64,000 nucleotides of DNA from JABMQB01 sp964575025 (GTDB lineage: Bacteria; Bacteroidota; Bacteroidia; Bacteroidales; Prolixibacteraceae), in contig CAZNPV010000018.1 of assembly GCA_964575025.1 (NCBI GenBank), positions 1 through 64,000 of the forward strand, written 5' to 3'. A program made the translations under genes and the position numbers. The notes under the pieces were generated by a model that searched no databases, was not told where the DNA came from, and was given only the letters and a program-made list of their open reading frames with translations. Positions 8,344-17,464 of this stretch are shown piece by piece. The number at the start of each line of letters is the position of its first letter. Position 1 is the stretch's first letter.

Positions 8344-10434
8344 TTAATAGATACCCCAATACTTCCGCAAAAACCATTCCATGCCGGCTAATATTATTAG
8401 AACAAGAAACAACCACTTAAGGTTTAATAATTCGGTTAAGGACGCCTGAAAATAGGTGGTTGGTTTGATATTTTCATTTTCCAGGATCTTTCCGGTTAGC
8501 TGAGAAATTTCATTTTCATAAAAGAATTCTCCTCCGGTAAGGCTGGATAACTGAAACAACAAATTAAAATCTGCCCTTGTGTTGATATTTTCAATTTGTA
8601 ACGGCAGTATTTCAAACGAACCTGATTCGGTATATTCTTCTTTTCCGATTTGCACGGTGGCATTGAAAAGGTACCTGCCAACGGGTAATTTCCCGGCATT
8701 AAGCCGGTAATCATTTTCTCTATGATCAAAAACAAAAGGGAAGACATTCCCATTTTCATGGGTTATACGGATATTTATTTCGGGTTCATTAATCAGTTCA
8801 AAGGATTCATTGTAAACTTCCGCGTTCAGAATCACGGGATCGGTATCGTAATAAACGGGCTGAAAATCAATATGAAAATTATCTTCGTTTTCCCGCAGTG
8901 ACAAGTACTGGGCGAGGAATACGATAAAACCGGTAAATTGGCGATGGCTTTCATTGAAGTAATAGTTGTATAGGCGCCATCTCCAGATTCCTTCTCCGAA
9001 AAGGACTCCTGTTTTTCTGCCGTTGATATTTCCCAGGGTCAGAAGCGGGCGCTGGGTTTCAATGTTTTTCAGGTTCTGATACAACATGACCGAATAGGCC
9101 GGATCCAACTCTGTTTCAGCAAAAGGAGTCTGCAGGGGTGGAAATTTTTCGAGCATCTCCCTGAGTTCCTTTTCCATCGTGAAAAGTTTAAAATCTTTAT
9201 TTAACACAGGTTGTGCCTCTTCAGGAGCCTGAGCCTGAGGAATCATTTCAATTTCCAGGCCAAGCTGATTGAACCGCGGGATAAAAGTTTGATTTCCCAT
9301 GATAAAAAGCAAAGAGGCTTTGCTTTCCAATGATTTGGTTACCAGCTCCCATCCTGTTGCTCCTGCGGAGGGAATCTGGTTCAGGATAATCAGGTTGAAA
9401 TCGTTCATTTGGGCAGGATAAGGTTCCCTGGTAAAAACGGATACTTCAAAATTCTGTTGTTGCTCCAGGACATTTTTTATGGCCCCGATGTCCGGATGGG
9501 AGCCCTCAGAGAGAATCAGTATTTTCTGTTTGTTTTCCAATACATGGATCACATATTCCGAGCGGTTATTCCGGATATTTTTTTCCCTGGCCGGAGTATT
9601 TAACCCTACGGTGTAATGCTGTAACCCAGGGGCATCCGCTTCAAGGGTAAACGTTGTGGTAAGGAAGTGATCATCATTAACCGGGACAATCCGGCGGTTG
9701 TATACTACTTCGTTCTCTTTACGAACTTCAAGGATTGCCGGTTCGTTGGCCATTTTTTCAAAACGAAGGCTTATTTCTACCGGGAACAGGTTGCCAACAA
9801 ATGCATTCCGATTGACCCGGATATCCGCAATAGCTGCATCCTTTACGATTGTTGTATCCCCTATACCTACACTGTGAACCGGAAAATTTAACTTCCGGAT
9901 ATCCGAAAGAGGATTCGACCCTCTGTTGTATATCCCATCTCCAACCAAAATCATGGCACCCACATTTTCATTAAAATGATTGGTATATACCGTATTTATG
10001 AATTGGCTGTAATCCGATTTTTTTTCATTAAAGTCAGGAATCATTCCGGTTTCAGCCCCTTCGCCGAAGGTATAATTCACCAGCCTGAAATCTCCCGTAA
10101 GCTCTGTTTGTAACCGATCGTATATTCGCTCCAGCCTGTTCCGTGCTTCTGTAGAATCTGCATAGGAAACCATCGATGAGGAGTTATCAAAGGCAGTGAT
10201 CACAACCGGAGTCTGTATATATCGCTTCAGCGTTTTGAGCATCGGGGAAAGAATAAGAACCGCTAAGAGCAGAACCGTTAAAAAGCGTAGAAAAACAAGG
10301 ATCCGTACCTGCCATTTCCCCAGCTCTTTCAGCTCTTTGTTTCTGTAATAGACAAGTACAGTAATTCCTGACGCCACCAGCAAACAAACCAACAAATAGA
10401 GGAATGAATTTTCTGTTCCAAACAATACTTCCAA
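8344..10434 (-). CDS. Membrane protein with VWA-like domain
   Basis: A 696-residue membrane protein. Two N-terminal membrane helices (about residues 12-30 and 45-65) precede a von Willebrand A-like domain that starts VVITAFDNSSSM, retaining the metal-binding DxSxS pattern (D-N-S-S-S). A later segment (about residues 300-420, KILILSEGSHPDIGAIKNVL onward) resembles the glutamine-amidotransferase-like fold that follows the VWA domain in similar Bacteroidota proteins. A beta-sandwich region and a final membrane helix (LKWLFLVLIILAGMEWFL) complete it. Related proteins are often called BatA/aerotolerance-like, but none of the usual neighbours (MoxR ATPase, BatB-E) is present. The specific role is unknown. 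Confidence 0.72.
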   Translation of the reverse strand: MEVLFGTENSFLYLLVCLLVASGITVLVYYRNKELKELGKWQVRILVFLRFLTVLLLAVLILSPMLKTLKRYIQTPVVITAFDNSSSMVSYADSTEARNRLERIYDRLQTELTGDFRLVNYTFGEGAETGMIPDFNEKKSDYSQFINTVYTNHFNENVGAMILVGDGIYNRGSNPLSDIRKLNFPVHSVGIGDTTIVKDAAIADIRVNRNAFVGNLFPVEISLRFEKMANEPAILEVRKENEVVYNRRIVPVNDDHFLTTTFTLEADAPGLQHYTVGLNTPAREKNIRNNRSEYVIHVLENKQKILILSEGSHPDIGAIKNVLEQQQNFEVSVFTREPYPAQMNDFNLIILNQIPSAGATGWELVTKSLESKASLLFIMGNQTFIPRFNQLGLEIEMIPQAQAPEEAQPVLNKDFKLFTMEKELREMLEKFPPLQTPFAETELDPAYSVMLYQNLKNIETQRPLLTLGNINGRKTGVLFGEGIWRWRLYNYYFNESHRQFTGFIVFLAQYLSLRENEDNFHIDFQPVYYDTDPVILNAEVYNESFELINEPEINIRITHENGNVFPFVFDHRENDYRLNAGKLPVGRYLFNATVQIGKEEYTESGSFEILPLQIENINTRADFNLLFQLSSLTGGEFFYENEISQLTGKILENENIKPTTYFQASLTELLNLKWLFLVLIILAGMEWFLRKYWGIY

Positions 10435-10528
10435 AATGTCTCCTTTAACTGTTTTCAGGGGAGTAAAGATAATGAACTCCTTTTGAAATTAGAGATTTAT
10501 CGTTAATATTACAGAAAATTTTAATACG

Positions 10529-12295
10529 ATGAGATACCTGACATTTCTTGTTGTTTTCTTTTTTCTTTTTTCCTGTACAAAGAGGTATAATCCGGAAATA
10601 CGGACAGAAGATTTTAAAGAGATCATTGGATTCCTGGCTTCCGACTCCCTGGCGGGAAGAGCTTCCGGAACAGAAGGCGACCGGCTTACTACGGAGTACA
10701 TCAGGGAAAAATTTAAAGCTGCAGGATTGCAGTTGTTGTACGAAGAGGGCTATCAACTTTTTGATGTGGTAACAGAGGCTGATCCCGGAAAGAATAATTT
10801 ATTGACAGTGAATAACAAAGAATACAGGATTGGAATCGATTTCAGGCCTTATTCATTTACTGCCAATACCCGGTTTTCCGGAGAAGTGGTCTTTGCAGGC
10901 TACGGATTTGATTTTGAGGAGGAAGAGATTAGCTGGAACGATTATAACGGGGTGGACGTTGCAGGAAAATGGATCTTGGTTCTGAAGGGTGATCCGGAGA
11001 TGGACAAAACGGAAAGTGTCTATGTGAAGTATTCCGATGTACGTACCAAGGTTTTGGTTGCCTGCGACCAGAATTCCGGCGGAATTCTGTTTGTGGGAGG
11101 CCCTGTTTATGCTGCAGAAGATAATCTGGAACCCATATTCTATGATAAAAACAGCAGCCGGTATTCCATTCCGGTTATTCAGATTACCAGGAAGGTTGCC
11201 AATGAGATCTTACAAACCTCCGGAAAAGGAGTAGCCCCCCTTGAGAAGCAACTGAATTCCATTTCCGCACCGGCTTCATTTGCAACCGGTGCAAGCGTAA
11301 CTGCTACGGCTGATGTGGTTCTGAAAAAGGTGGCAACGAAAAATGTTGCTGCGCTCTTACCGGGCAATGATCCGGAGTTGGCCGGTGAATATGTCGTTAT
11401 CGGTGCTCACCACGATCACCTTGGACTGGGAGGCCCTGGTTCAGGTTCACGGGTGCCCGATACCGTTGCGGTTCATAACGGAGCCGATGACAATGCCTCC
11501 GGAGTGGCTGCTGTTATTGAACTTGCTGAAAAAGCTGCTTCCGAAAGAACGAACAGACGTTCGCTCATTTTTGTGACCTTTGGGGCCGAAGAGATGGGAC
11601 TTGTGGGATCGCGTGCGTTTACTGCAGAACCACCCATTGACCTGGATAACGTATCCGCTATGTTTAATTTTGATATGGTTGGACGTCTTGATTCAACTAC
11701 CCGTACGTTAAGTATAGGAGGAACTGAAACCGCTTCTGAAATTGACAGTTTACTGAAAAAATATAACCGGAATTTTGAGCTGGCCCTCTCGGGTGAAGGC
11801 ACAGGTCCTTCTGATCACTCTTCCTTTTATTTGCAGGAGATCCCGGTATTTTTTATCTCAACCGGAGCTCACAGCGATTACCATACTCCCAACGATGATG
11901 CCCACCTGATTAACTATCCAGGTGCCTGCCAGGTAACTTCCTTTGCCTACGATTTGCTCACGGCAGTGGCTAACAGCGATTACATGCTGACATTCCGGGA
12001 AACTGGATCCCTCCAACGTGCAGGCCGGGGTAACAGGTTGAAGGTAACCCTGGGAATCATGCCCGATTTTGCCGGCGTTGAAAAACGTGGATTGCGTGTG
12101 GATGCCGTGACGAAAGGAAAACCTGCATATCAGGGAGGCATGAAAAAAGGCGATATCGTTACTGCCATTAACGGGAAAAAAGTCGGAAATATTTACGATT
12201 ATATGAACCGGTTGAATGCCCTGGAAGCAGGACAGGTGATCACGGTGGATGTCTTACGGGATGGAAAAGAAGAGGTTTTGATTATCCAACTGTAA
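10529..12295 (+). CDS. M28 family metallopeptidase with PA and PDZ domains, lipoprotein
   Basis: A 588-residue predicted lipoprotein (signal ending FLFSC) of the M28 aminopeptidase family. Residues about 90-230 look like a protease-associated (PA) insert. The two-zinc site is complete: His294 (GAHHDH), Asp320 (NGADDNASG), the catalytic/metal pair Glu354-Glu355 (FGAEEMGLVGS), Asp382 (FNFDMVGRL) and His452 (SDYHTPND). A C-terminal PDZ domain (about 505-588) has the GMKKGDIVTAINGKKV signature, suggesting recognition of peptide C-termini. It probably trims peptides in the periplasm. It is divergent from the VWA-like membrane protein across 94 bp and convergent with the sirtuin. Confidence 0.92.
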   Translation: MRYLTFLVVFFFLFSCTKRYNPEIRTEDFKEIIGFLASDSLAGRASGTEGDRLTTEYIREKFKAAGLQLLYEEGYQLFDVVTEADPGKNNLLTVNNKEYRIGIDFRPYSFTANTRFSGEVVFAGYGFDFEEEEISWNDYNGVDVAGKWILVLKGDPEMDKTESVYVKYSDVRTKVLVACDQNSGGILFVGGPVYAAEDNLEPIFYDKNSSRYSIPVIQITRKVANEILQTSGKGVAPLEKQLNSISAPASFATGASVTATADVVLKKVATKNVAALLPGNDPELAGEYVVIGAHHDHLGLGGPGSGSRVPDTVAVHNGADDNASGVAAVIELAEKAASERTNRRSLIFVTFGAEEMGLVGSRAFTAEPPIDLDNVSAMFNFDMVGRLDSTTRTLSIGGTETASEIDSLLKKYNRNFELALSGEGTGPSDHSSFYLQEIPVFFISTGAHSDYHTPNDDAHLINYPGACQVTSFAYDLLTAVANSDYMLTFRETGSLQRAGRGNRLKVTLGIMPDFAGVEKRGLRVDAVTKGKPAYQGGMKKGDIVTAINGKKVGNIYDYMNRLNALEAGQVITVDVLRDGKEEVLIIQL

Positions 12296-12348
12296 AACAG
12301 GTTTTACCTGGCGCTTTTCACATCCTTCCGGTACAGCAGAACAGGACG

Positions 12349-13092
12349 CTACAGATAGAGAAATTCTCCGATTTTCTTCATGGCTTCGGTAGCTTTTGCA
12401 TGTATGAACAAATCGGTTATGGTTCGTGTGAAGTGGGATTCTTTGATATTTATTTCAATAATTTTTGCCCCTCTTTCCTTGGCTCTCATTGGAAATTCAG
12501 CAGCGGGCAGAACTTCGGCATTGGTCCCGATGATCAGGAGTACATCGGATTTGGCAATCTCCTCGAATGCACGTTTTTTAGCAAAAAAGGGAATCGGTTC
12601 ATTAAAAAACACGATATCGGGTTTCAGGATCCCTTTGCAGATATAACAGGTAGGAGGAAGGAAGTTCAGATCGGCAAAACTGATATCGTATTCTGTACTG
12701 CATTCCGTACAAACAAGCTGTTTATATGTACCGTGCAATTCATACACATACCGGTTCCCGGCTTCCTGATGAAGGTGGTCGATATTCTGGGTGATGATGG
12801 ATTCCAGAAAACTGCGTTTTTCCATTTTAGCCAGTACGTGATGGGCTATATTGGGTTTGACATTCAGTAGTTTATCGTAGAAAATTTCCTTTATGATTTT
12901 CCATGACTGAAGGGGTTTGGTATTAAAAAAGCCGATATCCAGAAACTTGGGATTGGTGGTATTCCACAGGCCGTTTTCCCCTCTGAAAGGAGGAATTCCG
13001 CTCTCAACGGACACTCCGGCTCCTGTAAAAGCAACGGTATATTTTGCTACTCTGATTATATCTGCAGCCTGTTCTGCTTTGTGGATATCCAT
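12349..13092 (-). CDS. Sir2-family NAD-dependent protein deacylase (sirtuin)
   Basis: A 247-residue sirtuin that removes acyl groups from lysines using NAD+. Visible motifs are the NAD-binding GAGVSVESGIPPFRG, TQNIDHLHQEAG, catalytic His120 (YELHG) and four zinc-binding cysteines, C128/C131 and C149/C152. The C-terminal part GTNAEVLPAAEFP completes the Rossmann fold. It is the last gene of a minus-strand group containing Acs and a GNAT-fused acyl-CoA synthetase, so deacetylation of the Acs active-site lysine is the obvious candidate role. A stem-loop at 13105-13139 lies just upstream of its start. Deacetylase versus desuccinylase preference cannot be decided. Confidence 0.93.
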   Translation of the reverse strand: MDIHKAEQAADIIRVAKYTVAFTGAGVSVESGIPPFRGENGLWNTTNPKFLDIGFFNTKPLQSWKIIKEIFYDKLLNVKPNIAHHVLAKMEKRSFLESIITQNIDHLHQEAGNRYVYELHGTYKQLVCTECSTEYDISFADLNFLPPTCYICKGILKPDIVFFNEPIPFFAKKRAFEEIAKSDVLLIIGTNAEVLPAAEFPMRAKERGAKIIEINIKESHFTRTITDLFIHAKATEAMKKIGEFLYL

Positions 13093-13104
13093 TTTCTCTA
13101 CCGT

Positions 13105-13139
13105 AATTTCCCGTCAACCGAAAAGAGTTGCGGGAAATT
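13105..13139 (-). promoter_or_regulatory. Stem-loop in the leader of the sirtuin gene
   Basis: An inverted repeat pairs AATTTCCCG (plus CAAC after a one-base bulge) with GTTGCGGGAAATT around an 8-base loop. In the minus-strand transcript it ends 12 bases before the sirtuin ATG. No U-run follows on that strand, so it is more likely a leader or mRNA-stability hairpin than a terminator of the upstream gene. Confidence 0.45.
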
Positions 13140-13177
13140 TTTTCATTATCAACTTCTGAGAATTATACGATCTCTTC

Positions 13178-15889
13178 TTAGACTTTTTCTGTTTCTTCTT
13201 CTGTTTCTTCGAGATCTTTATGGACGGTTACGGTTGTATCTTCATTGAACCGGATTTTAAAGTTTAATTTTCTGAAAACGGCAATCATCGGTTTGTTCTC
13301 TTTTGTTGTTTCAGCCACTAATTTTTTGATGCCCCTATTTATGGCTATTTTCTGGCAGTATTCGGTTAAGATATACCCCAGTTCTTTTTGTTGCCATAGA
13401 TCGGTGATTAGCACGGCATATTCCATTATTTCCACATCCGGATCGGCAATCAGACGTCCCACGCCAATCAGTCTTTTTTTCCCTTTCTCTTCCACTTCTG
13501 CAACAATGGCTATTTCGCGGTCGTAGTCGATAAAACAAAATTGTGAGGCCACGTCATGGGAATCGAAATAAAAATCGTATCTGAACCGTGAGTAAATGGA
13601 ATCCCGTGAGCAGCTGCTCAGGAGTTCCAGCCATAATGGTTCATCTTCCGGGCGTATGGGACGCAGGAGGACTTTTGTCCCGTCTTTAAGCTGGGAACGG
13701 GTGATCAGGCTTTCGGGGTAAGGCCGTAACATAAGGTGTGAGTAATCTTTCACCTCGGTTCCTAGGAGTTCGGTATCAACAACAATCCGTGCATCCAGGG
13801 CAATGACATCCGAAGGGGTGACAATCAACGGATTGATGTCAAGTTCGAGAATCTCAGGATAATCAGCTGCCAGGTATGACATTCGGATGAGTACCTCGAT
13901 CAGTTTCTCTACATTTTTGGGTGTATCCCCCCGGTAACCGGTCAGGAGCGGGTAGATTTTCAGTGACTGCAGCATCTGCCGGGCCAATTGTTCATTAAGT
14001 GGCGGAAACTCCAAGCGTTTATCTTTGAACAATTCGGCTGTTGTACCTCCCATACCTACGAGCATAACGGTCCCGAATATCGGATCCTTTTTTATGCCAA
14101 GAATCAGCTCTATTCCATTCCGGGTATTCACCATCTTTTGAATGGTCACTCCGTCAATTTTTGCATCCGGTCGTCGTTCAGTCGCTGTTTTTATCATGTT
14201 ATGGAATGTAGCCCTGACCATTTCTTCATCTTTAATATTTAAAGCTACACCGCCGACATCCGATTTGTGGGTAATATCCGGGGAATAAATTTTCATAACC
14301 ACGGGGTATCCTTTTTCTTCGGCAATTTTTACCGCTTCATCTTCTGTAGATGCTGGCTGGGGATGGGTGGTATCGATTCCGTAATCATTGATCAGCATTT
14401 TGGAATCATCCTCATTCAGGACCTTTGCTTTCGGGAAGACCTCTTTCAGATATTTATCTTTTAGTTTATCCCTGTCGTATTTGAATGAAACCGGCACCTC
14501 CTGGGGGGTTTCATACAACAATTCCTGGTTCTTTGAATAATCTGAAAGGGTCATAAATGCCCGGATAGCCTGTTCCGGAGTAGTGTAACTTGAAATGCCT
14601 GCCTGGTTAAAGATCTGGATTCCTTCTCTCATGCTGGAACCTCCCAGCCAGCCGGCCATAATCGATTTAGATGTTTTGGATGCGATTTGAGCGATTGCCC
14701 TGGCCGTTTCTGTGGGATCGGTCATAGCCTGAGGGGTAAGCAGCACCAGCACGGCATCCACGTTTTTATCCTCAAGGACTATTTCGGTTGCTTTGGCAAA
14801 CCGTTCCGGTGTTGCATCTCCCAGGACGTCTATTGGGTTTCCATGGGACCAGAAAGGGGGAAGATAATCGTTCAGTTTCTGCATCGTTTCTTCCAACAAG
14901 GTAACCAGTTTGCCTCCTGAGGAGATCAACGTGTCGGTAGCCATTACCCCGGGCCCCCCGGCATTGGTGACAATGGCCAGCCTGTTTCCCTTAGGTATTC
15001 TTTTTCTTCCTACGAGGTCTGTAAAATCGAAAATGTTCCCGAAATCAAAGATCCGGGCCAGGCCGGCTCTCCGGAAAACCGCATCATAAATGGAATCTTC
15101 CGAGGCCAGCGCCCCCGTATGGGAGGCTGCTGCTGCTGCAGATTCCGGGAAACGTCCGGATTTATAAACAATAATCGGTTTTTCCCGGGCAAAAGCACGG
15201 GCCGCTGACATGAAATTCCGGGCATGGTTTAAGGATTCAACATATAATACAATGGATTTTGTGTTGGGATCCTGACCGAAATAATCAATCAGGTCGCCAA
15301 AGTTTACATCCATGGAGTTCCCAATGGATACAAAATAGGAAAAACCAATATTGGATTCAAAAGCCCAGTCAAGGACTGAAGTACATAAAGCTCCTGATTG
15401 CGAAATAAAAGCTACATGCCCGTTCTTGGGCATTCCGTTCGCAAAGCTGACATTCATGCTTTGTCCGGGCACAAGAATTCCCAGGCAGTTGGGGCCAATA
15501 ACCCGCATATCAGGAAATTTCTTTTTTTCAGCTTTAACCTGTTCTTCCAGCTTTTTACCCTCATCACCTGCTTCTTTGAAACCTGCCGACATGATGATCA
15601 CTCCATGGATTCCTGCTTCTCCGCATTCCCTTATCAGTTGAGGAACCGACTTTGCAGCCGTCATGATTACTGCCAGATCCGGGGTTTTGGGCAGTTTCTT
15701 AACATCCGGGTAACAGGGGATCCCAAAAACAGCCTCCCTTTTTGGATTAATCGGGTATACCACTCCGTTATAACCTCCTCCTACAAGATTTCGAAGAGTA
15801 ATGCCCCCAACACTTCCGGGTTTATTAGATACCCCGATTAGCGCTATTCTTTTGGGTCTGAAAATACTGTTTAATTTTTTAATTGCCAT
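13178..15889 (-). CDS. ADP-forming acyl-CoA synthetase fused to a GNAT acetyltransferase
   Basis: A 903-residue protein in which an NDP-forming acetyl-CoA synthetase is joined to a C-terminal GNAT domain. Order: CoA-binding domain (about 1-130, IALIGVSNKPGSVGGI), succinyl-CoA-ligase-like domains (about 150-450), ATP-grasp domain (about 470-705) and GNAT domain (about 735-895). The phosphohistidine loop is intact: His257 in AAASHTGALASED. A second conserved His is His541 in DITHKSDVGG of the ATP-grasp part. The GNAT acetyl-CoA loop is recognisable as QQKELGY. The layout is that of Pat/YfiQ lysine acetyltransferases, but those lack the catalytic His, so this protein may also make acetate plus ATP from acetyl-CoA, or the reverse. 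It lies between the OFA transporter and the sirtuin, and close to acs. Confidence 0.9.
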   Translation of the reverse strand: MAIKKLNSIFRPKRIALIGVSNKPGSVGGITLRNLVGGGYNGVVYPINPKREAVFGIPCYPDVKKLPKTPDLAVIMTAAKSVPQLIRECGEAGIHGVIIMSAGFKEAGDEGKKLEEQVKAEKKKFPDMRVIGPNCLGILVPGQSMNVSFANGMPKNGHVAFISQSGALCTSVLDWAFESNIGFSYFVSIGNSMDVNFGDLIDYFGQDPNTKSIVLYVESLNHARNFMSAARAFAREKPIIVYKSGRFPESAAAAASHTGALASEDSIYDAVFRRAGLARIFDFGNIFDFTDLVGRKRIPKGNRLAIVTNAGGPGVMATDTLISSGGKLVTLLEETMQKLNDYLPPFWSHGNPIDVLGDATPERFAKATEIVLEDKNVDAVLVLLTPQAMTDPTETARAIAQIASKTSKSIMAGWLGGSSMREGIQIFNQAGISSYTTPEQAIRAFMTLSDYSKNQELLYETPQEVPVSFKYDRDKLKDKYLKEVFPKAKVLNEDDSKMLINDYGIDTTHPQPASTEDEAVKIAEEKGYPVVMKIYSPDITHKSDVGGVALNIKDEEMVRATFHNMIKTATERRPDAKIDGVTIQKMVNTRNGIELILGIKKDPIFGTVMLVGMGGTTAELFKDKRLEFPPLNEQLARQMLQSLKIYPLLTGYRGDTPKNVEKLIEVLIRMSYLAADYPEILELDINPLIVTPSDVIALDARIVVDTELLGTEVKDYSHLMLRPYPESLITRSQLKDGTKVLLRPIRPEDEPLWLELLSSCSRDSIYSRFRYDFYFDSHDVASQFCFIDYDREIAIVAEVEEKGKKRLIGVGRLIADPDVEIMEYAVLITDLWQQKELGYILTEYCQKIAINRGIKKLVAETTKENKPMIAVFRKLNFKIRFNEDTTVTVHKDLEETEEETEKV

Positions 15890-16003
15890 CGATTTGAAAT
15901 TTACGTATGATTGTATGAATGTCTCTCTTTTTTTGCGACCGCAAAGTTGCCTTTAATTTTTTAAAAAATTTATAAAAAAAATCATATTAGGAAAATTATT
16001 TCT

Positions 16004-16043
16004 AAAAACAAACACCCGGGGATTATCCCGGGTGTTTGTTTTT
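16004..16043. terminator. Perfect 17-bp hairpin terminator after the MFS gene
   Basis: A perfect 17-bp inverted repeat (AAAAACAAACACCCGGG and its complement) with a 6-base loop. On the minus strand it directly abuts and overlaps the TAA stop of the MFS transporter gene and ends in a U-rich arm. It should separate transporter transcription from the synthetase-GNAT gene whose start is at 15889. Confidence 0.88.
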
Positions 16044-17385
16044 AATGTTGTGTGACAGGTTTTGGTGTTTTGATGAAAAGAATGATAAGGGCTCCCAGGA
16101 TACAGGCCACTCCTGCAATGATAAAGGGGGTTAACCAAGCCGAAGGAGTGTCTGCCCCGGATGCAGCATCTTTGAACAGTCCGGCGATCTGAGGCCCTGC
16201 TATTCCGGCAATTCCATATGCAAAAAATACAAATCCGTAGTTTTTACCAACCGTTTTGTTGCCAAAGAAATCGGCAGTGGCTGCGGGGAAGAGGGCAAAG
16301 TTCCCGCCAAAATTAAATCCGATTACGGAGGCAGCAATTATGAGGGTTAAGGTGTTGGCTCCCAGTTTGTATAAGGCCAGCATAATAATTCCCTGCAAAA
16401 GGCACATCAGGAAAATGGAGCGTTTCCGGCCGATTTTATCTGATAAAACGCCCCAGACAATTCGGCCTAATCCATTGAGAATGGCGTATATAGCCATAGC
16501 AGTACCAGCAGCGGAGCTTGCCCATCGGATGGTTTCGTTAAATTCCGGATGCGTTGGATTCAAGGACCCGAGTTTGGTGTAGGTCAGGGCATCAATTCCA
16601 AACAGTTTAATACAGTAAATAACCATCAACCCGGCCAGTGCTGAGAATACAAAGGTTATGAAAAGCATATAAAACTGAGGAGTTTTAAGCATTTCAGGGG
16701 TGTTGAAATTAATCTCTCCGGAAGCTTTGGCGGCATTTTTTTCAGGAGGTGTATATCCTTTGGGCAGCCAGCCTCTGGGAGGGTCTTTCATCACCACACT
16801 TCCGATGATCACCATAGCGGCAAAAATAATTCCGTACAGGAGGAAAACACTGCGAACACCATCCAGTCCGAAAAGACTGAGGTTATTCAAAAGGCCGCCG
16901 GCCCATGAGCCAGCCCATTTAACCCAGATGGTAGCTCCGAACCCAAAACCTGCTACGGCAAGTCCTGTTAACATCCCTTTGCGGTCGGGAAACCATTTTA
17001 CCCCAACTGCAATGGGCACTACATAAGCCAGTCCGATTCCGGAACCGCCGATGATCCCGATAAAGATCAGCTGGGATATAAAATTATCTCCAAAGAAGCC
17101 GGCAAGGACATACCCCAGTCCCAGGATGATTCCTCCGGCCATAGCCAGTTTCTGCGGACCTATGGTAGCCAGTTTTCTGCCTGCCCAGATCATGACCAGG
17201 GCAAAAAAGAACAAGCCGGCTGAAAAGATCCAGGCTGCTTCTCCGGCTGAAAACTCATAGGTGCCTCCAACTTCCGTTAATTTGGGTGTAAAAACAGACC
17301 AGGCATAAATAGCTCCCAGTGCCAGTTGGATCAGAATCGCACCCATGACTACCAGCCATCTGTTCATAACTTTCTGATTTTCCAT
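16042..17385 (-). CDS. OFA-type MFS transporter (monocarboxylate/oxalate-formate family)
   Basis: A 447-residue major facilitator protein with about 12 membrane helices. The N-terminus (GAIYAWSVFTPKL) and helix 4-5 region (GSGIGLAYVVPIAVGVKWFP) match the OFA family, which carries oxalate, formate and other small carboxylates. The loop motif DRKGMLTGLAVAGFGFG and the internal GRIVWGVLSDKIGRK are typical MFS signatures. Its position between acs and the acyl-CoA synthetase gene suggests acetate, or another substrate of these enzymes, as cargo; that is inference from context. Hairpin terminators flank both ends, so it is probably its own transcription unit. Confidence 0.87.
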   Translation of the reverse strand: MENQKVMNRWLVVMGAILIQLALGAIYAWSVFTPKLTEVGGTYEFSAGEAAWIFSAGLFFFALVMIWAGRKLATIGPQKLAMAGGIILGLGYVLAGFFGDNFISQLIFIGIIGGSGIGLAYVVPIAVGVKWFPDRKGMLTGLAVAGFGFGATIWVKWAGSWAGGLLNNLSLFGLDGVRSVFLLYGIIFAAMVIIGSVVMKDPPRGWLPKGYTPPEKNAAKASGEINFNTPEMLKTPQFYMLFITFVFSALAGLMVIYCIKLFGIDALTYTKLGSLNPTHPEFNETIRWASSAAGTAMAIYAILNGLGRIVWGVLSDKIGRKRSIFLMCLLQGIIMLALYKLGANTLTLIIAASVIGFNFGGNFALFPAATADFFGNKTVGKNYGFVFFAYGIAGIAGPQIAGLFKDAASGADTPSAWLTPFIIAGVACILGALIILFIKTPKPVTQH

Positions 17386-17420
17386 ACGAGTAGTTTTATT
17401 ATGTTACGGTTGTCAGTCAC

Positions 17421-17455
17421 AGAAAAGGCATCCCTGAACCGGGATGCCTTTTTCT
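17421..17455 (-). terminator. Rho-independent terminator after acs
   Basis: A stem of GGCATCCC paired with GGGATGCC around the 6-base loop TGAACC, flanked by an A-run on one side and a T-run on the other. On the minus strand it begins 10 bases after the acs stop codon and the transcript would end in CCUUUUCU. It separates acs from the MFS gene. Confidence 0.85.
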
Positions 17456-17464
17456 GTTGGAATG

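Noticed and set aside
8344..10434. Assignment as a BatA/BatB aerotolerance protein
   Set aside because: The VWA-like domain is present, but the MoxR ATPase and other Bat genes are absent and the C-terminal half differs; a general name is safer.
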